A DNA stretch of 64,000 nt from Gemmatimonadota bacterium (GTDB lineage: Bacteria > Gemmatimonadota > Gemmatimonadetes > Gemmatimonadales > GWC2-71-9). The translations under genes were made by a program, and so were the position numbers. Shown here in pieces: positions 15,528-25,277 of this stretch. The notes beneath the pieces are model-generated. The model ran no database searches. It saw only the letters and a program-made list of their open reading frames with translations, and was not told the DNA's origin. The stretch is from the NCBI GenBank assembly GCA_029262195.1, contig JAJCZX010000025.1:21131-85130 (forward strand), in the 5' to 3' direction. The number at the start of each line of letters is the position of its first letter. Position 1 is the stretch's first letter.

Positions 15528-17156
15528 TCAGGCTACCGCCCACTGCTCCGTCACGTCCCGACCGGCAGGCTGGACGATTAGACGATATTCGTCGAGTTGT
15601 ATCGTGGGGTCGTCGCGAACTTCGAATTCCACTCCGGTTAACCCGGAGAGGTTCTTAACGAAGGCCGGCTCCTCTTCGAGGAGATAAAGCGCGACTTCGG
15701 GATGGATCCGAATCACCATCCGCTTTTCTTTGCCGACACGACCAAAACGCTTCAGTCCGCGTTCAAGGCGCCGTGTAACGACCTCGGGCCTGAACACGTG
15801 ACCGGTGCCATCACAACTTGGGCAAACGGTGCTCATGGAGTGAAGCAAGGACGGCCTCACCCGTTGGCGCGTCATCTCGATAAGACCGAGTTCTGAGACC
15901 CTGTGGGTTTTTGTCCGAGCCCGATCTCTGGCAAGCGATGATCTCAATTCCCGTAACACTTTGTCACGGTTGCGCTGGTTGTCCATGTCGATGAAATCGA
16001 TCACGATGATCCCACCCATGTCCCGCAGCCGCAGCTGCCTGGCCACTTCGCGCGCCGCTTCGAGGTTGGTCCTCAGAATTGTCTTCTCAGGATCGCTTCC
16101 TTTTCCACCGGTATACCGTCCCGTGTTGATATCGATCGACACCAGAGCTTCGGTGGGTTCGATAATCAGATATCCTCCCGCCGGCAAATCTACGCGCCGC
16201 TGGAAGAGGGTTCTGATTTCGGGCTCAATATCATACTTGTCAAACAGCGGAACGTCTTTGTCGTAGAACTCGACCCTTTTTAACAGATCGGGATCGACCT
16301 GTTTCAAGTACTGCTTGATATCTGCATACACCTTCGACGACTCGACGTGCAGCCCATCCACCTGATCACTGAATACGTCGCGAATGACACCGCTTGCAAG
16401 CGAACCTTCTCGCTGAACAAGGTCTGGCGCTTTGACCAAAGCTTTTTTGCGTTTGATTTTTTTCCACAGGGCAAGCAGTGATTTCAATTCCCTTTTTATC
16501 TGCTTGGCTTCCAGACCCTGGGCGACGGTGCGAATGATCACGCCTCCGCCGTCCTTCGGCATTTCATCTTGTACGATCTTACGGAGCCTGGAACGCTCGG
16601 CACGAGATTCGATTTTGCGGCTTACGCCTACCTTCGAACTCTGGGGCATGTAAACCAGAAAACGCCCGGGGAGAGATACCTGAGAGGTAATCCTGGGTCC
16701 CTTGGTGCTAATTGGCTCTTTGGTGACCTGAACGAGGATTTCTTGACCACGCTTCAGAGTGTCTTTGATGTCCGGGATGTTGCGCCCGAAACGGCGTCTG
16801 CCACGTCCCCGACCGCGACTCGGCGCTTTGGATCGACTCTTACCGTTTGATTTCGAATCGGAAGCGGTTTCTTTCTCGGCGTCGTCTCCGTCACCGTTTT
16901 CGTCTTCGTCCTCTAGGTCATCGTCCTCCGGTTCGACCAGGTCCGACGCGTGGAGAAATCCACTTTTGTCGGTGCCGATGTCGATAAAGGCCGCCTGCAT
17001 GGCGGGTAAGACTGCTTCAACTTTGCCGAGGTACAAATTGCCGACGGTTCGTTGCATATCGGGACGATCAACAAGTAATTCAACAAGTTTATCATCCTCC
17101 AGAATGGCCACGCGGGTCTCCCGCTGGCCTCCAGTTATTAGTATTTCTCTTTTCAA
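15528..17156 (-). CDS. rng: Ribonuclease E/G family endoribonuclease
   Basis: 542 aa. It has an N-terminal S1 domain (VGNLYLGKVEAVLPAMQAAFIDIG), the RNase H-like and DNase I-like core with VSIDINTGRYTGG (catalytic Asp region), IDFIDM and a CPSCDGTG Zn-link motif. It processes rRNA and tRNA precursors and mRNAs. The S1 domain is interrupted by a low-complexity segment of about 60 residues, acidic then basic (EPEDDDLEDED ... RGRGRGRRRF), a known variable site in RNase G. TTG17156 is preferred over TTG17165 because the GAGG stretch is 9 nt upstream of it, whereas it abuts 17165. It overlaps the radical SAM gene. Confidence 0.94.
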   Translation of the reverse strand: MKREILITGGQRETRVAILEDDKLVELLVDRPDMQRTVGNLYLGKVEAVLPAMQAAFIDIGTDKSGFLHASDLVEPEDDDLEDEDENGDGDDAEKETASDSKSNGKSRSKAPSRGRGRGRRRFGRNIPDIKDTLKRGQEILVQVTKEPISTKGPRITSQVSLPGRFLVYMPQSSKVGVSRKIESRAERSRLRKIVQDEMPKDGGGVIIRTVAQGLEAKQIKRELKSLLALWKKIKRKKALVKAPDLVQREGSLASGVIRDVFSDQVDGLHVESSKVYADIKQYLKQVDPDLLKRVEFYDKDVPLFDKYDIEPEIRTLFQRRVDLPAGGYLIIEPTEALVSIDINTGRYTGGKGSDPEKTILRTNLEAAREVARQLRLRDMGGIIVIDFIDMDNQRNRDKVLRELRSSLARDRARTKTHRVSELGLIEMTRQRVRPSLLHSMSTVCPSCDGTGHVFRPEVVTRRLERGLKRFGRVGKEKRMVIRIHPEVALYLLEEEPAFVKNLSGLTGVEFEVRDDPTIQLDEYRLIVQPAGRDVTEQWAVA

Positions 17157-19782
17157 ACTTCTCAACCTCTACCAGGACCACAGCGCTCGCGACCGGGCTT
17201 TCGCCGGCGCCAGTTGTTGCCCTGATTTTTTGGATTTTCACGAGGGGCAAGGACTTTTCTTCGATGTCCATCGCCGCTCCTATGATCTCGGTCGGTTTGA
17301 CCGAGCCTGAAATGCCGCTTTCGATCGTGATCAACAACTCTTTGGAGCTCACGACCGATATGTCCGCAATCATTGGTCTTATTTCGATGTTCTGCACTTT
17401 GCGTTTGCGCGTCCGCGTTATGGTCACCGAATCGAGGGCGAGCAATCTGGAGAAAGAAGCCTCCAACTCGCCGAGGGTGGTTTCGAACCGACCCGGGAAC
17501 TCAACGTGGTAGGTGCAGCGGGTCAACCCCGCACTCAATGATTCCAGTTTTCCTGACATCGCGGCCGCAGCAAAAAACTCAACCCCCGATGCCACCTTTT
17601 CGTTAACAATTTTCAACAGTTCGTCCAACTTTTCTTCCAGCGCCCACTCGCCGGCCAGTTGGACGTCGATCCATTCGCACTCGGAGGTCCAGCCCAGCGC
17701 CAGGGGCGCTCCCGAAGCCATCTTCGGGCGGGGAGAAAATCCTTCCGAGAAGATCAAGGGCAACTCTGCCCTTCTAAACGTGCGTTCCAGTTCCCGCATC
17801 AATTCCAGATGGGAAATGAACCGAACGTGCTCGCCTTTGCGGTAACCAAGCCTCAGATGTGTGCCCGCGACCCCACGGAGTAATTGGGGTGCCATCTCTG
17901 GTTTTGGTGATTCGGTAGGCGGCGCCAGCAGGTTTTTGATCACCTGGAAGTCACACACGCCGCAGGCTGAGCATCTTTCGTTCTTACATTCCTCTGTCTC
18001 GCCGGCCTCATATGCCTTGTGGCGTTCTTTCAGGAAGTAAGCTCGATCAATTCCGTAAGACACTATCTCCCAGGGGAGGTCGTTGTCCTCGGATCTTTCT
18101 TCAAAAACGGATTTCAGGTCTAACCCATGCTCCTGGAGGGCCTTCTCCCAGTTGGAGAACCTGCAGTACTCACTCCAACCGTCAAATCGGGCGCCGTTAC
18201 GCCATGCCGATTCGATGACATCACCAACCCGACGGTCTCCACGAGAGATCAATCCTTCAATCGCAGTATCGGCTGTGTCGTGATGTCTGATTTCAATTCC
18301 TTTGCCCTTCAGACGGGATTTGACCCACGAAAGTTTCTCCGCGTTGGTCTCCATAGAATCCTGCTGCTCCCACTGGAAAGGCGTATGCGCCTTGGGAACG
18401 AAGGGGGAAATCCCCAGAGTCACATAACGCCGCCCTTTGTGGGCCCGGGTTATAGCTCTGATTTTTTCCACCAATTCTGCCAGTTCTTCAAAGTCAGCTT
18501 CGCACTCGGTAGGGTGCCCGATCATCAGATAGAGTTTTACGCTTGTCCAACCAGACGCCATGGCTCTTTCGACGGCTGAGAGAATCTCCTCTTCCGATAA
18601 CCCCTTGTTAATGACGTTACGAAGCCTCTGACTCCCCGCTTCCGGAGCAAAGGTAAAGCCTGATTTGCGCACCCGACTAACCGATTCGGCGAGACCAACA
18701 CTGAACTCGTCTGCGCGCAGTGACGGCAGTGAAACGCCGACACCCTTTTCCACCATCGTTCGACTCAAACGGTCGGTAAGCTCGGGCGCCTGGGAGTAAT
18801 CAGCGGTGGAGAGCGACAACATCGACACCTCCTGCCAGCCCGAGTGTTTAATACCCTCGTCCGCAATTTCCAGGACTTCATCCACATCGCGTTCACGTGA
18901 AGGGCGGTAGAGATACCCTGCCTGACAAAAGCGGCATCCCCTCATGCATCCCCGCATTACCTCGATGGGCAACCGATCGTGAGTCGTTTCCGACATGCTC
19001 ACAACCATCTCCCGCGGGTGGTCTTCAGTCTTTAGTACAGGAACCTTCCGTGCCATGACCGCCGCTGGAGTTTGCGGATCCACCCCATCCCTCGGCACAG
19101 GTTTCAGGTTTCCTCCAACCTGGTGATAGAGCGATGGGACATAAATTCCGGAAACGGATACCGCCAGTCGCTGGAGAAACGCCTCTCTTGTCTCGCCGGT
19201 CTGTCCCCTGGTTTTCTTCCAGTCCTCAACCAACTCCAACACCTCGGCGAGCGCATCTTCGGCATCACCGATAAGCGCGAAATCGACAAACGGTGCCAAC
19301 GGCTCCGGATTAGAAGCACAGGGCCCGCCGATGCAGATGAGAGGATCCGACTCCTCTCTGTCAACCTGACGGATCGAGATCCCCGCAAGGTCTATCATGT
19401 TCAGAAGGTTGGTGTAAGTCAGCTCCGACTGCAGAGTGAAGCCCAGCACGTCGTACTCTCTAACTTCGCGGCGATAATGCAGGCCCCAGAGAGGCATGTT
19501 GCGCATGCGAAGTTGTTCTTCCATATCTGGCCATGGTGCATAGACCCGGTCCAGGAGCCATCGTGGGTTCCGGTTCACCAGATGGTACAAAATCTGGGTA
19601 CCGGTGTGGCTCATTCCGACTTCGTAGGTGTCAGGATAGCTGAGCAGGAAACGAACCGAAGTTTCCTCCCATTTTTTCTCGATGAGCCCCAGCTCGTTGC
19701 CAACATACCTGTTCGGCTTGGAAACCAGCGGGAGGACTTCCTCGAAAAGCTCTTTTTCGTTTACAGACCTGATACCAGACAT
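17092..19782 (-). CDS. B12-binding-type radical SAM protein fused to DUF2344 domain
   Basis: 896 aa, matching the TIGR03960 radical SAM family fused to a TIGR03936/DUF2344 domain. The radical SAM cluster is GCMRGCRFCQAG (C-x3-C-x2-C), preceded by a cobalamin-binding-like N-terminal domain (SYPDTYEVGMSHTGTQILY) and followed by CSACGVCDF. The C-terminal ~220 residues, from LRLGYRKGEHVRFISHLE, are DUF2344. The family is nearly always next to rng and rplU, as here, and is suspected to modify RNA or ribosome components, but the reaction is unproven. Its 3' end overlaps the start of rng by about 65 nt, so the two are coupled. Confidence 0.93.
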   Translation of the reverse strand: MSGIRSVNEKELFEEVLPLVSKPNRYVGNELGLIEKKWEETSVRFLLSYPDTYEVGMSHTGTQILYHLVNRNPRWLLDRVYAPWPDMEEQLRMRNMPLWGLHYRREVREYDVLGFTLQSELTYTNLLNMIDLAGISIRQVDREESDPLICIGGPCASNPEPLAPFVDFALIGDAEDALAEVLELVEDWKKTRGQTGETREAFLQRLAVSVSGIYVPSLYHQVGGNLKPVPRDGVDPQTPAAVMARKVPVLKTEDHPREMVVSMSETTHDRLPIEVMRGCMRGCRFCQAGYLYRPSRERDVDEVLEIADEGIKHSGWQEVSMLSLSTADYSQAPELTDRLSRTMVEKGVGVSLPSLRADEFSVGLAESVSRVRKSGFTFAPEAGSQRLRNVINKGLSEEEILSAVERAMASGWTSVKLYLMIGHPTECEADFEELAELVEKIRAITRAHKGRRYVTLGISPFVPKAHTPFQWEQQDSMETNAEKLSWVKSRLKGKGIEIRHHDTADTAIEGLISRGDRRVGDVIESAWRNGARFDGWSEYCRFSNWEKALQEHGLDLKSVFEERSEDNDLPWEIVSYGIDRAYFLKERHKAYEAGETEECKNERCSACGVCDFQVIKNLLAPPTESPKPEMAPQLLRGVAGTHLRLGYRKGEHVRFISHLELMRELERTFRRAELPLIFSEGFSPRPKMASGAPLALGWTSECEWIDVQLAGEWALEEKLDELLKIVNEKVASGVEFFAAAAMSGKLESLSAGLTRCTYHVEFPGRFETTLGELEASFSRLLALDSVTITRTRKRKVQNIEIRPMIADISVVSSKELLITIESGISGSVKPTEIIGAAMDIEEKSLPLVKIQKIRATTGAGESPVASAVVLVEVEKFEKRNTNNWRPAGDPRGHSGG

Positions 19783-19816
19783 AGACCTGTAAGATAAAGA
19801 GTCATTAATGCTTAGG

Positions 19817-21046
19817 TCAACTTCCGTCCATCACACTGCCCAGCAACTGACGGGCAATTACGATGCGCTGGATTTCACTGGTACCCTCCCCAATTTCGCA
19901 TATTTTGGCATCCCGCATCATTCGCTCAACCGGGTAATCGGTCGTATAACCGTAGCCGCCGTGAAGCTGGACCGCTTTGGTAGTTGCGCGCATTGCGAGT
20001 TCGGAAGCGTAGAGTTTGGCCATTGCCGCCTGGGTTTTGATCGGCTGGCCATTCTGGTACAGCCAGGCTGCGTGGTAGACCAGATGTCTGGCAGCCTGGA
20101 TTTCGGTGGCCATGTCCGCAATCGGGAAATGGACTCCCTGAAACGAGGCGATCGCCTTCCCGAACTGTTTCCGCTCGGAGGTATACTTGAGGCATTCGTC
20201 GAGAGCCCCCTGTGCGAGTCCCAGCGAAAGTGCCGCCACCCCTATCCGCCCACTGTCGAGGGTTTTCAGAAAATTGACAAAGCCCTTGCCCTCTTCACCA
20301 AGCAGGTTTTCCGCGGGTACTCGGGCGTCCTCGAAGATCAGCTCCCTGGTATCAGAGGCTCGCCAACCCATCTTGTCTTCTTTTTTCCCGGACGTGACGC
20401 CCGGTATCTTTTCAAGCGTTTCATCGTGCCCGATACCGAAATCAGCGGCAGCGGCCAGGTCGACGGTGTCCTTTGTCACTATAAAGGAAGAGATACCCTG
20501 GTTTCGTTTCGCTGGATTGGGATCGGTACGCGCGGTTGCAACGAAGATTTCTCCGACACCCGCATGGGTAATGAAATTCTTAGTACCGTTGAGAATGTAA
20601 TGATCCCCGTTTTTTACAGCGGTCGTGGCAGTGCCACCGGCATCAGACCCTGCCCCGGGTTCGGTCAATCCAAACCCTCCAAGCACTTTGCCCTGCGCCA
20701 GCAACGGAACGTATTTTTCTTTTTGCTCCGGCGTGCCGAAGCCAACGATGGGTGACGTGCCGAGGGTGGTATGGGCCGAGACGGTGATAGCGTGGCTGGC
20801 ATCAACTCTGGCCAGTTCTTCGACGGTGGTTATATAGGATATATAGTCCATCCCGGTCCCGCCGAGTTCAACGTCCCATGGAACTCCGAACAAACCGAGG
20901 TCGGCCATTTTCTTAATATTTTCCCAGGGGAATTGGCTCTTGCTGTCCATCTCACGAGCCACCGGTCCGATCTCGTTTTCGGCAAACTCGCGGACCATTT
21001 CTCTTACCTGGTGATGTTCTTCTTCGAAATACGGCAAATCGCTCAT
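19817..21046 (-). CDS. Acyl-CoA dehydrogenase (short-chain type)
   Basis: 409 aa FAD flavoprotein that introduces the first double bond in beta-oxidation and hands electrons to ETF. Visible signatures are [16 protein letters not shown] (FAD/substrate region), [43 protein letters not shown] and the catalytic Glu in [21 protein letters not shown]. The domain layout is closest to butyryl-CoA dehydrogenase. It stands alone on the minus strand, so it is not in the operon at 1-5 kb, but it supplies the preceding reaction for that pathway. Confidence 0.95.
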   Translation of the reverse strand: MSDLPYFEEEHHQVREMVREFAENEIGPVAREMDSKSQFPWENIKKMADLGLFGVPWDVELGGTGMDYISYITTVEELARVDASHAITVSAHTTLGTSPIVGFGTPEQKEKYVPLLAQGKVLGGFGLTEPGAGSDAGGTATTAVKNGDHYILNGTKNFITHAGVGEIFVATARTDPNPAKRNQGISSFIVTKDTVDLAAAADFGIGHDETLEKIPGVTSGKKEDKMGWRASDTRELIFEDARVPAENLLGEEGKGFVNFLKTLDSGRIGVAALSLGLAQGALDECLKYTSERKQFGKAIASFQGVHFPIADMATEIQAARHLVYHAAWLYQNGQPIKTQAAMAKLYASELAMRATTKAVQLHGGYGYTTDYPVERMMRDAKICEIGEGTSEIQRIVIARQLLGSVMDGS

Positions 21047-21194
21047 TATTTTCTACTGTGTGGGGTTGTGTTGATTGAAGAGGAATGATAATCACTAAGA
21101 GCGGGTTTCGGAAAAAACGTGACGAAACCGTTTCCACTACCATTGGACACCATGTCCCCCCTAGATTGTCAGGCAACCTCTTTGAAAGGACTCG

Positions 21195-21446
21195 ATGGAA
21201 GTGCTGGGGTTACTCGGATTTATTTTCGCGTTGATCGCCCACAACAAAGTAAACGAGGTCAAGCGCGAGCTAACCCGCATGAAGCGTGACGGCCAGCTCG
21301 GTAGCGGCGAAACCGACCCCGAGCTTTACGACGATGTAGACCGCCTGCGCGCCGAAGTAGTGGACATTCAAGAGCGATTGGACTTCACGGAGAGACTGCT
21401 CGTGTCGCATCGTAACGAACAGGATTCCACCAAACTAGACGATTGA
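21195..21446 (+). CDS. Small membrane-anchored coiled-coil protein
   Basis: 83 aa with an N-terminal hydrophobic stretch (EVLGLLGFIFALIA) and a charged helical remainder ending in LRAEVVDIQERLDFTERLLVSHR. The last part resembles the helix found in PspB-like and other short coiled-coil proteins, but the length and anchor do not prove that identity. A good ribosome-binding site (AAAGGA) precedes ATG21195 and a strong terminator follows, so it is probably a real monocistronic gene. Confidence 0.6.
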   Translation: MEVLGLLGFIFALIAHNKVNEVKRELTRMKRDGQLGSGETDPELYDDVDRLRAEVVDIQERLDFTERLLVSHRNEQDSTKLDD

Positions 21447-21487
21447 AAGACGGAACGGGTGAATTCGAATCGGTGCCTCCACTCCGA

Positions 21488-21517
21488 AACGGCCCCTGGC
21501 AGGGGCCGTTCTTTTTT
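21488..21517 (+). terminator. Intrinsic terminator of the small coiled-coil gene
   Basis: Perfect 10-bp arms AACGGCCCCT (21488-21497) and AGGGGCCGTT (21501-21510) with a 3-nt loop, followed by CTTTTTT. It is placed 42 nt after the stop and just before the end of the convergent aldolase gene. Confidence 0.92.
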
Positions 21518-21520
21518 GAT

Positions 21521-22543
21521 TCAGACTCCAGCCGCTTCCATCTCTTCGCTGTAGCTACCGTCGCGAGCGGCGCTGGCACAGCGCGAACGATGCAGGAAAG
21601 CTTTCTTGCCAGCATCCAGCTTGTCAACATCGCCACTCCAGGCCTTGAGTGCAGAAGCCTGCAACGCTCGTCCGTAGGAAAAACTCAACTCCCAGGGATG
21701 CGGACCAATCTTGTTCATTTCGCTAAGATTGGTTGCGGCCTGCTCCTCGGTCTGTCCACCCGAGAGGAACACAATACCGGGCACAGCCGCCGGGACGTTG
21801 GAGGTAAGACAGCGCACCGTCGCCTCAGCGATCTGTTTTGAATCAGCCTGGGTGGGACAATCCGCTCCAGAGATGACCATGTTGGGCTTCAGGCAAATCC
21901 CTTCGAGTGCCACTCCTTGTGCCTCAAGTGCAGCGAAAACCTGTTTGAGGGCGGCGGCGGTGACCTCCTCACAGCGCTCAATGGTATGAGAACCGTCCAT
22001 CAGCACTTCAGGCTCGACAATAGGAACCAACCCGGCTTCCTGGCTGAGCGCCGCATATCTGGCCAGCGCGTGGGCGTTGACATCGAGGCAGTTGGCCGAG
22101 GGAATATTGTCGCCGATTGCGATTACGGCGCGCCACTTTGTGAAGCGGGCTCCGAGGTCATAATATTCCTTCAAACGATCACGCAGGCCGTCCAGACCTT
22201 CCGTGACTTTTTCTCCCTCGTGGAAGGCGAGGGGCTTGGCCCCCATGTCCACCTTAATACCGGGAACAACGCCGAGGTCTGTAAGCAGTTTCGGAAACGG
22301 AACACCATCGTCAGTGCTCTGGCGCAGAGTTTCATCGTATAAGATGACGCCGCTAATGTAGTCGGCCATACCGTCAGCCGTGAACAACATCTGACGATAG
22401 CTCTGGCGGTTGGATTCGGTGGACTCAACATCTATGCTGGCAAAACGTTTGGCGATAGTCGGAGAACTTTCGTCTGCGGCGAGGATTCCCTTCCCTTCCG
22501 CAACCATGGCCTTCGCGATCGACTTAAGTGCTTCCAGATTCAT
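21521..22543 (-). CDS. Class I fructose-bisphosphate aldolase
   Basis: 340 aa Schiff-base aldolase for glycolysis and gluconeogenesis. Signatures are KGILAADESSPTIAKRF, FTKWRAVI with one active-site Lys, VPIVEPEVLMDGSHTIERCEEV, EGICLKPNMV with the Schiff-base Lys, and FLSGGQTEEQA. The C-terminal tail ends with SEEMEAAGV rather than the usual terminal Tyr. ATG22543 is chosen because it gives the family start MNLEALKSIAKAMVAEGKG and has GGAGT upstream; a longer frame to 22627 adds 28 unrelated residues. Class I enzymes of this animal-like type occur in several Gemmatimonadota and Proteobacteria. Confidence 0.93.
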   Translation of the reverse strand: MNLEALKSIAKAMVAEGKGILAADESSPTIAKRFASIDVESTESNRQSYRQMLFTADGMADYISGVILYDETLRQSTDDGVPFPKLLTDLGVVPGIKVDMGAKPLAFHEGEKVTEGLDGLRDRLKEYYDLGARFTKWRAVIAIGDNIPSANCLDVNAHALARYAALSQEAGLVPIVEPEVLMDGSHTIERCEEVTAAALKQVFAALEAQGVALEGICLKPNMVISGADCPTQADSKQIAEATVRCLTSNVPAAVPGIVFLSGGQTEEQAATNLSEMNKIGPHPWELSFSYGRALQASALKAWSGDVDKLDAGKKAFLHRSRCASAARDGSYSEEMEAAGV

Positions 22544-22874
22544 TTGTTGGATTAACTCCTGTGACGTCCAATTAGGTGTGAACGGTACGCGTTTTCGTGG
22601 ATATCGTTGAATGTAGTGGCGCGACATTACGCCGCAAAGTTTCGGACCAAAGATGCAAATATCGATCCAGCCCGGGGCGAGGCTCTTCGAACCTGTAACT
22701 ACCTATACTGCAACAGGTTACACCAAATATCGCTTGCGTCCACTACACCGATGGTCTCCGGTGTTGAACCCACGCGACATTCTAACGCAAACAGTGGCTG
22801 GCACTGACAGGGCTGAAACTCATTTCGGGCAAGCCCGTATTGCCCCTGAATCCCTAAATTCCAGGAGACATCAA
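22544..22874. other. Divergent intergenic region (aldolase / secreted protein)
   Basis: 331 bp without a convincing gene. It should hold both divergent promoters. A 7-bp inverted repeat AACCTGT (22690-22696) / ACAGGTT (22713-22719) lies in the middle and could be an operator or a hairpin. A ribosome-binding site (AGGAG, 22863-22867) marks the start of the next gene. Confidence 0.4.
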
Positions 22875-23312
22875 GTGAAACGAACCGCCGTCATTCTTCT
22901 TATTACAGCTTTAACCGCCCCGGGGGCCGCCAGCGCCCAGATGCAGCACGGACGCCTGCCTTCCGATTCCATGGAGATCGGAAGAAAGTTCATGCAATTT
23001 GTGTTGGATCGGGAAGCCGACAGCCTTTACGCATATATGACTCCGGCCGCTCAGGAGAGGCTTGGCTCCCCTGAACAGATCGCTCAACAAATGAGCCAGT
23101 TCGACCAACTGGGAGAGTTTATTGAAACCGTCGAGGAGAAATGGGTTTTACGAAACGGACAACACCAGTTTTGGCATTATTCGAATTACTCCCAGTTTCC
23201 AGAACAGTTTTTGATGAGATTCGTTATTACAACAGACGGACTGATTGATGGTGCCGGAGCAGGACCCGCGAGTCAGGCACCGCCGACGGATTCAGATCCA
23301 GATCAGGTTTGA
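22875..23312 (+). CDS. Small secreted protein of unknown function
   Basis: 145 aa. The signal peptide is about 1-21 (MKRTAVILLITALTAPGAASAQ). The mature part has a helical stretch SMEIGRKFMQFVLDREADSLYAYMTPAAQERLGS and a beta-rich end, which resembles the DUF3887/SnoaL-like layout of small secreted or lipoprotein 'domain of growth' modules, but I cannot place it firmly. GTG22875 is supported by AGGAG 7 nt upstream. The downstream spacer repeats GGACAGAAC twice (near 23313-23335). Confidence 0.55.
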   Translation: MKRTAVILLITALTAPGAASAQMQHGRLPSDSMEIGRKFMQFVLDREADSLYAYMTPAAQERLGSPEQIAQQMSQFDQLGEFIETVEEKWVLRNGQHQFWHYSNYSQFPEQFLMRFVITTDGLIDGAGAGPASQAPPTDSDPDQV

Positions 23313-23427
23313 CGGACAGAACGGACAGAACGGACGAGCCAATCTACCGACCCGTTTTCCCACTTGCCCACTTACCACCTCCGCTGAGGGGGTCTATTTT
23401 CTCGTAGACCTTCTCAGGGGTAAGACC

Positions 23428-23823
23428 ATGTTGAAACAGGCCGCTATTCTAATCACCGCCGGTGCTCTTTTGGTGCCGTCGCAATCATTGGCCCAGAATG
23501 ATGACGGGGTTTCAGTTGACGCCGCCATCGCGCTGGCCGTTGAAGACCGCCAACCCGTCGACGCGGGAACGAGTTTTCCGGCGGACGTTGGGACGCTTTA
23601 TGCATGGACGGCCGTCTCCGGCGCGGCCGGCACAACAGTACAACACGTCTGGCGCCACGGTAGCCACGAATTCACAATTGACGTGTCGATTGGCGGGTCG
23701 CCATGGCGCGTGTGGACGCAGAAGACGATTCCCGAAGAGTGGACTGGCGAATGGACGTTTGAAGTTGTCGACGCGGATGGAGCCGTGGTTTATACGACCA
23801 CGTTTACTGTCGGCTCGATGTAG
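23428..23823 (+). CDS. Secreted DUF2914-type protein
   Basis: 131 aa with a signal peptide (about 1-22, QSLAQ). The mature sequence VDAAIALAVEDRQPVDAGTSFPADVGTLYAWTAVSGA ... VQHVWRHGSHEF ... WRVWTQKTIPEEWTGEWTFEVVDADGAVVYTTTFTV is the DUF2914 pattern (often found after serine/threonine kinase-like or secreted proteins). The domain probably forms a beta-sandwich, and its function is unknown. AGGGG lies 6 nt upstream of ATG23428. Confidence 0.75.
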   Translation: MLKQAAILITAGALLVPSQSLAQNDDGVSVDAAIALAVEDRQPVDAGTSFPADVGTLYAWTAVSGAAGTTVQHVWRHGSHEFTIDVSIGGSPWRVWTQKTIPEEWTGEWTFEVVDADGAVVYTTTFTVGSM

Positions 23824-23939
23824 CCAACCGAACCAGTTGGATCCCAAGCACGTTCATTTTGGCTAGATTCGGGTCGGTTGACAAGTCGGTCACCGACCCG
23901 CACCTTGGTTCTGGGCGCCACCCAAACCAAGGGGGCTCG

Positions 23940-25229
23940 ATGTCTTTACGGTGTGTTTCGATTGCAGCTGGCTTTGTCACTTCCGTCCTTTTCCTACTAC
24001 CGCCAAAGGTCCTAGCACAGGGTTCTGCGTGCCCATCGACCGGGTCAACAGCGGCTTGCGGGATTCAATTCCGAGACGCTGCCCTCGGGTTCAAAGAAGG
24101 GGATCAGCACGCAGAAGCAATACTGCAACTAGCCAACCCGTCTGCCCGCGGCTTCGTCGTAACGATAGTGGCCGACGAGGGTACAGCCACTGCTGGAGAT
24201 GACTATACGTTCCACAACACAGAAGTTCGTTTTGCCCCTGGTGATTTAACGAAAAGTATACCACTCGACATTCGCGCAGATTTGCAGTACGGAGAAGACA
24301 ACGAGTATCTGACGCTTCGTATTGCGGCAGTGCGACCGGAGAGCGGAAGCGGACAATTCACCACCGGGCCGAACCTCACCAGCCGCGTCACGATCAGAAA
24401 CGCGGGACCGAAAGTTAGCAATATATCTGTTCTTAACGACGATCAGACATGGTTTACCGAACGACCACTAGGAGATTCGATCGGAATTCAATTTTCGATC
24501 CCGATCACAGCGTCCTGTAAGAAAACGAGCGCAGTTTTCAGGCCCTTCATATCTGGCTCTATTTTTCCCGACACCGTTAGCGCGCGCGACTCCACCACCT
24601 CGGGAACCCTCCGAACCTGCGTTGCCCGTGCTTCATGGACTTTGTCGAAGACGGTAGGGCTCCAAGCCGCCGAAATTCGCATTGGAAACCTGAGACACGT
24701 TGTCGAAGCTTTTGCGCGGCATCCTGCCAGGGTCATAATCGGCTTGGCACTAATTCCCGAGCGAGGACGCCTCGGTTTCAAATCCGGGCGGGTCACCGGG
24801 TCAGAGACAACCACGGCGACCGACGCAGGCGGCAACACAATCGCCACAACCCGGGAAACCCGATCTGCCAGCGACACCACTACGATCGGGAGGGCGCTAC
24901 GAACCGACGCGTGGGCGGGCGTGTCGTTCCCTTTGGTCGTCGGCGTTCGAGGACTCCGTTTGTTTGCCGGCGCGTCAGTATTGGAACCTGCTAAACGCTT
25001 CTATCTGGGATTCCAAATCCTCCAGATCCCCTGGCCCGGCCTAATGGAATCCAACGCGATCGATATTGGCGCCGGTTTGCGTCTCAACAGGCAGCAAATC
25101 GGCGAGGCCGGGGCCAACTGTACTGGCGGTGGCGTGTGCGAAGGTGTGAATAACGTTTTCGAACCTTTCTTCACGGTCACAATTGACGCAGGGACAGCAC
25201 TCGGGGCGTTGGCGACGCTATTCCAGTAG
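23940..25229 (+). CDS. Secreted Calx-beta domain protein
   Basis: 429 aa. The signal peptide is about 1-25. Residues about 40-145 form a Calx-beta domain: FKEGDQHAEAILQLANPS...GTATAGDDYTFHNTEVRFAPGDLTKSIPLDI...YGEDNEYLTLRI, the calcium-binding-type repeat found in adhesins and exoproteins. The C-terminal ~200 residues look like an outer-membrane or secreted beta-rich domain (YLGFQILQIPWPG...IDIGAGLRLN). Function is unknown. It converges on recQ across a 48-bp gap with a GC-rich hairpin. Confidence 0.65.
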   Translation: MSLRCVSIAAGFVTSVLFLLPPKVLAQGSACPSTGSTAACGIQFRDAALGFKEGDQHAEAILQLANPSARGFVVTIVADEGTATAGDDYTFHNTEVRFAPGDLTKSIPLDIRADLQYGEDNEYLTLRIAAVRPESGSGQFTTGPNLTSRVTIRNAGPKVSNISVLNDDQTWFTERPLGDSIGIQFSIPITASCKKTSAVFRPFISGSIFPDTVSARDSTTSGTLRTCVARASWTLSKTVGLQAAEIRIGNLRHVVEAFARHPARVIIGLALIPERGRLGFKSGRVTGSETTTATDAGGNTIATTRETRSASDTTTIGRALRTDAWAGVSFPLVVGVRGLRLFAGASVLEPAKRFYLGFQILQIPWPGLMESNAIDIGAGLRLNRQQIGEAGANCTGGGVCEGVNNVFEPFFTVTIDAGTALGALATLFQ

Positions 25230-25243
25230 GCTTTCATGCCTTT

Positions 25244-25269
25244 GGGGCGGGTCCGTGGCTACCCGTCCC
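25244..25269. terminator. Weak hairpin between convergent genes
   Basis: GGGGCGGGT (25244-25252) pairs with ACCCGTCCC (25261-25269) with one wobble. It sits between the stops of the Calx-beta gene and recQ. There is no T-run on either side. Confidence 0.4.
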
Positions 25270-25277
25270 AATCCGGC

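Noticed and set aside
22653..22874. Extended frame upstream of the small secreted protein
   Set aside because: The extension precedes a clear ribosome-binding site and signal peptide at GTG22875 and overlaps the expected promoter region.
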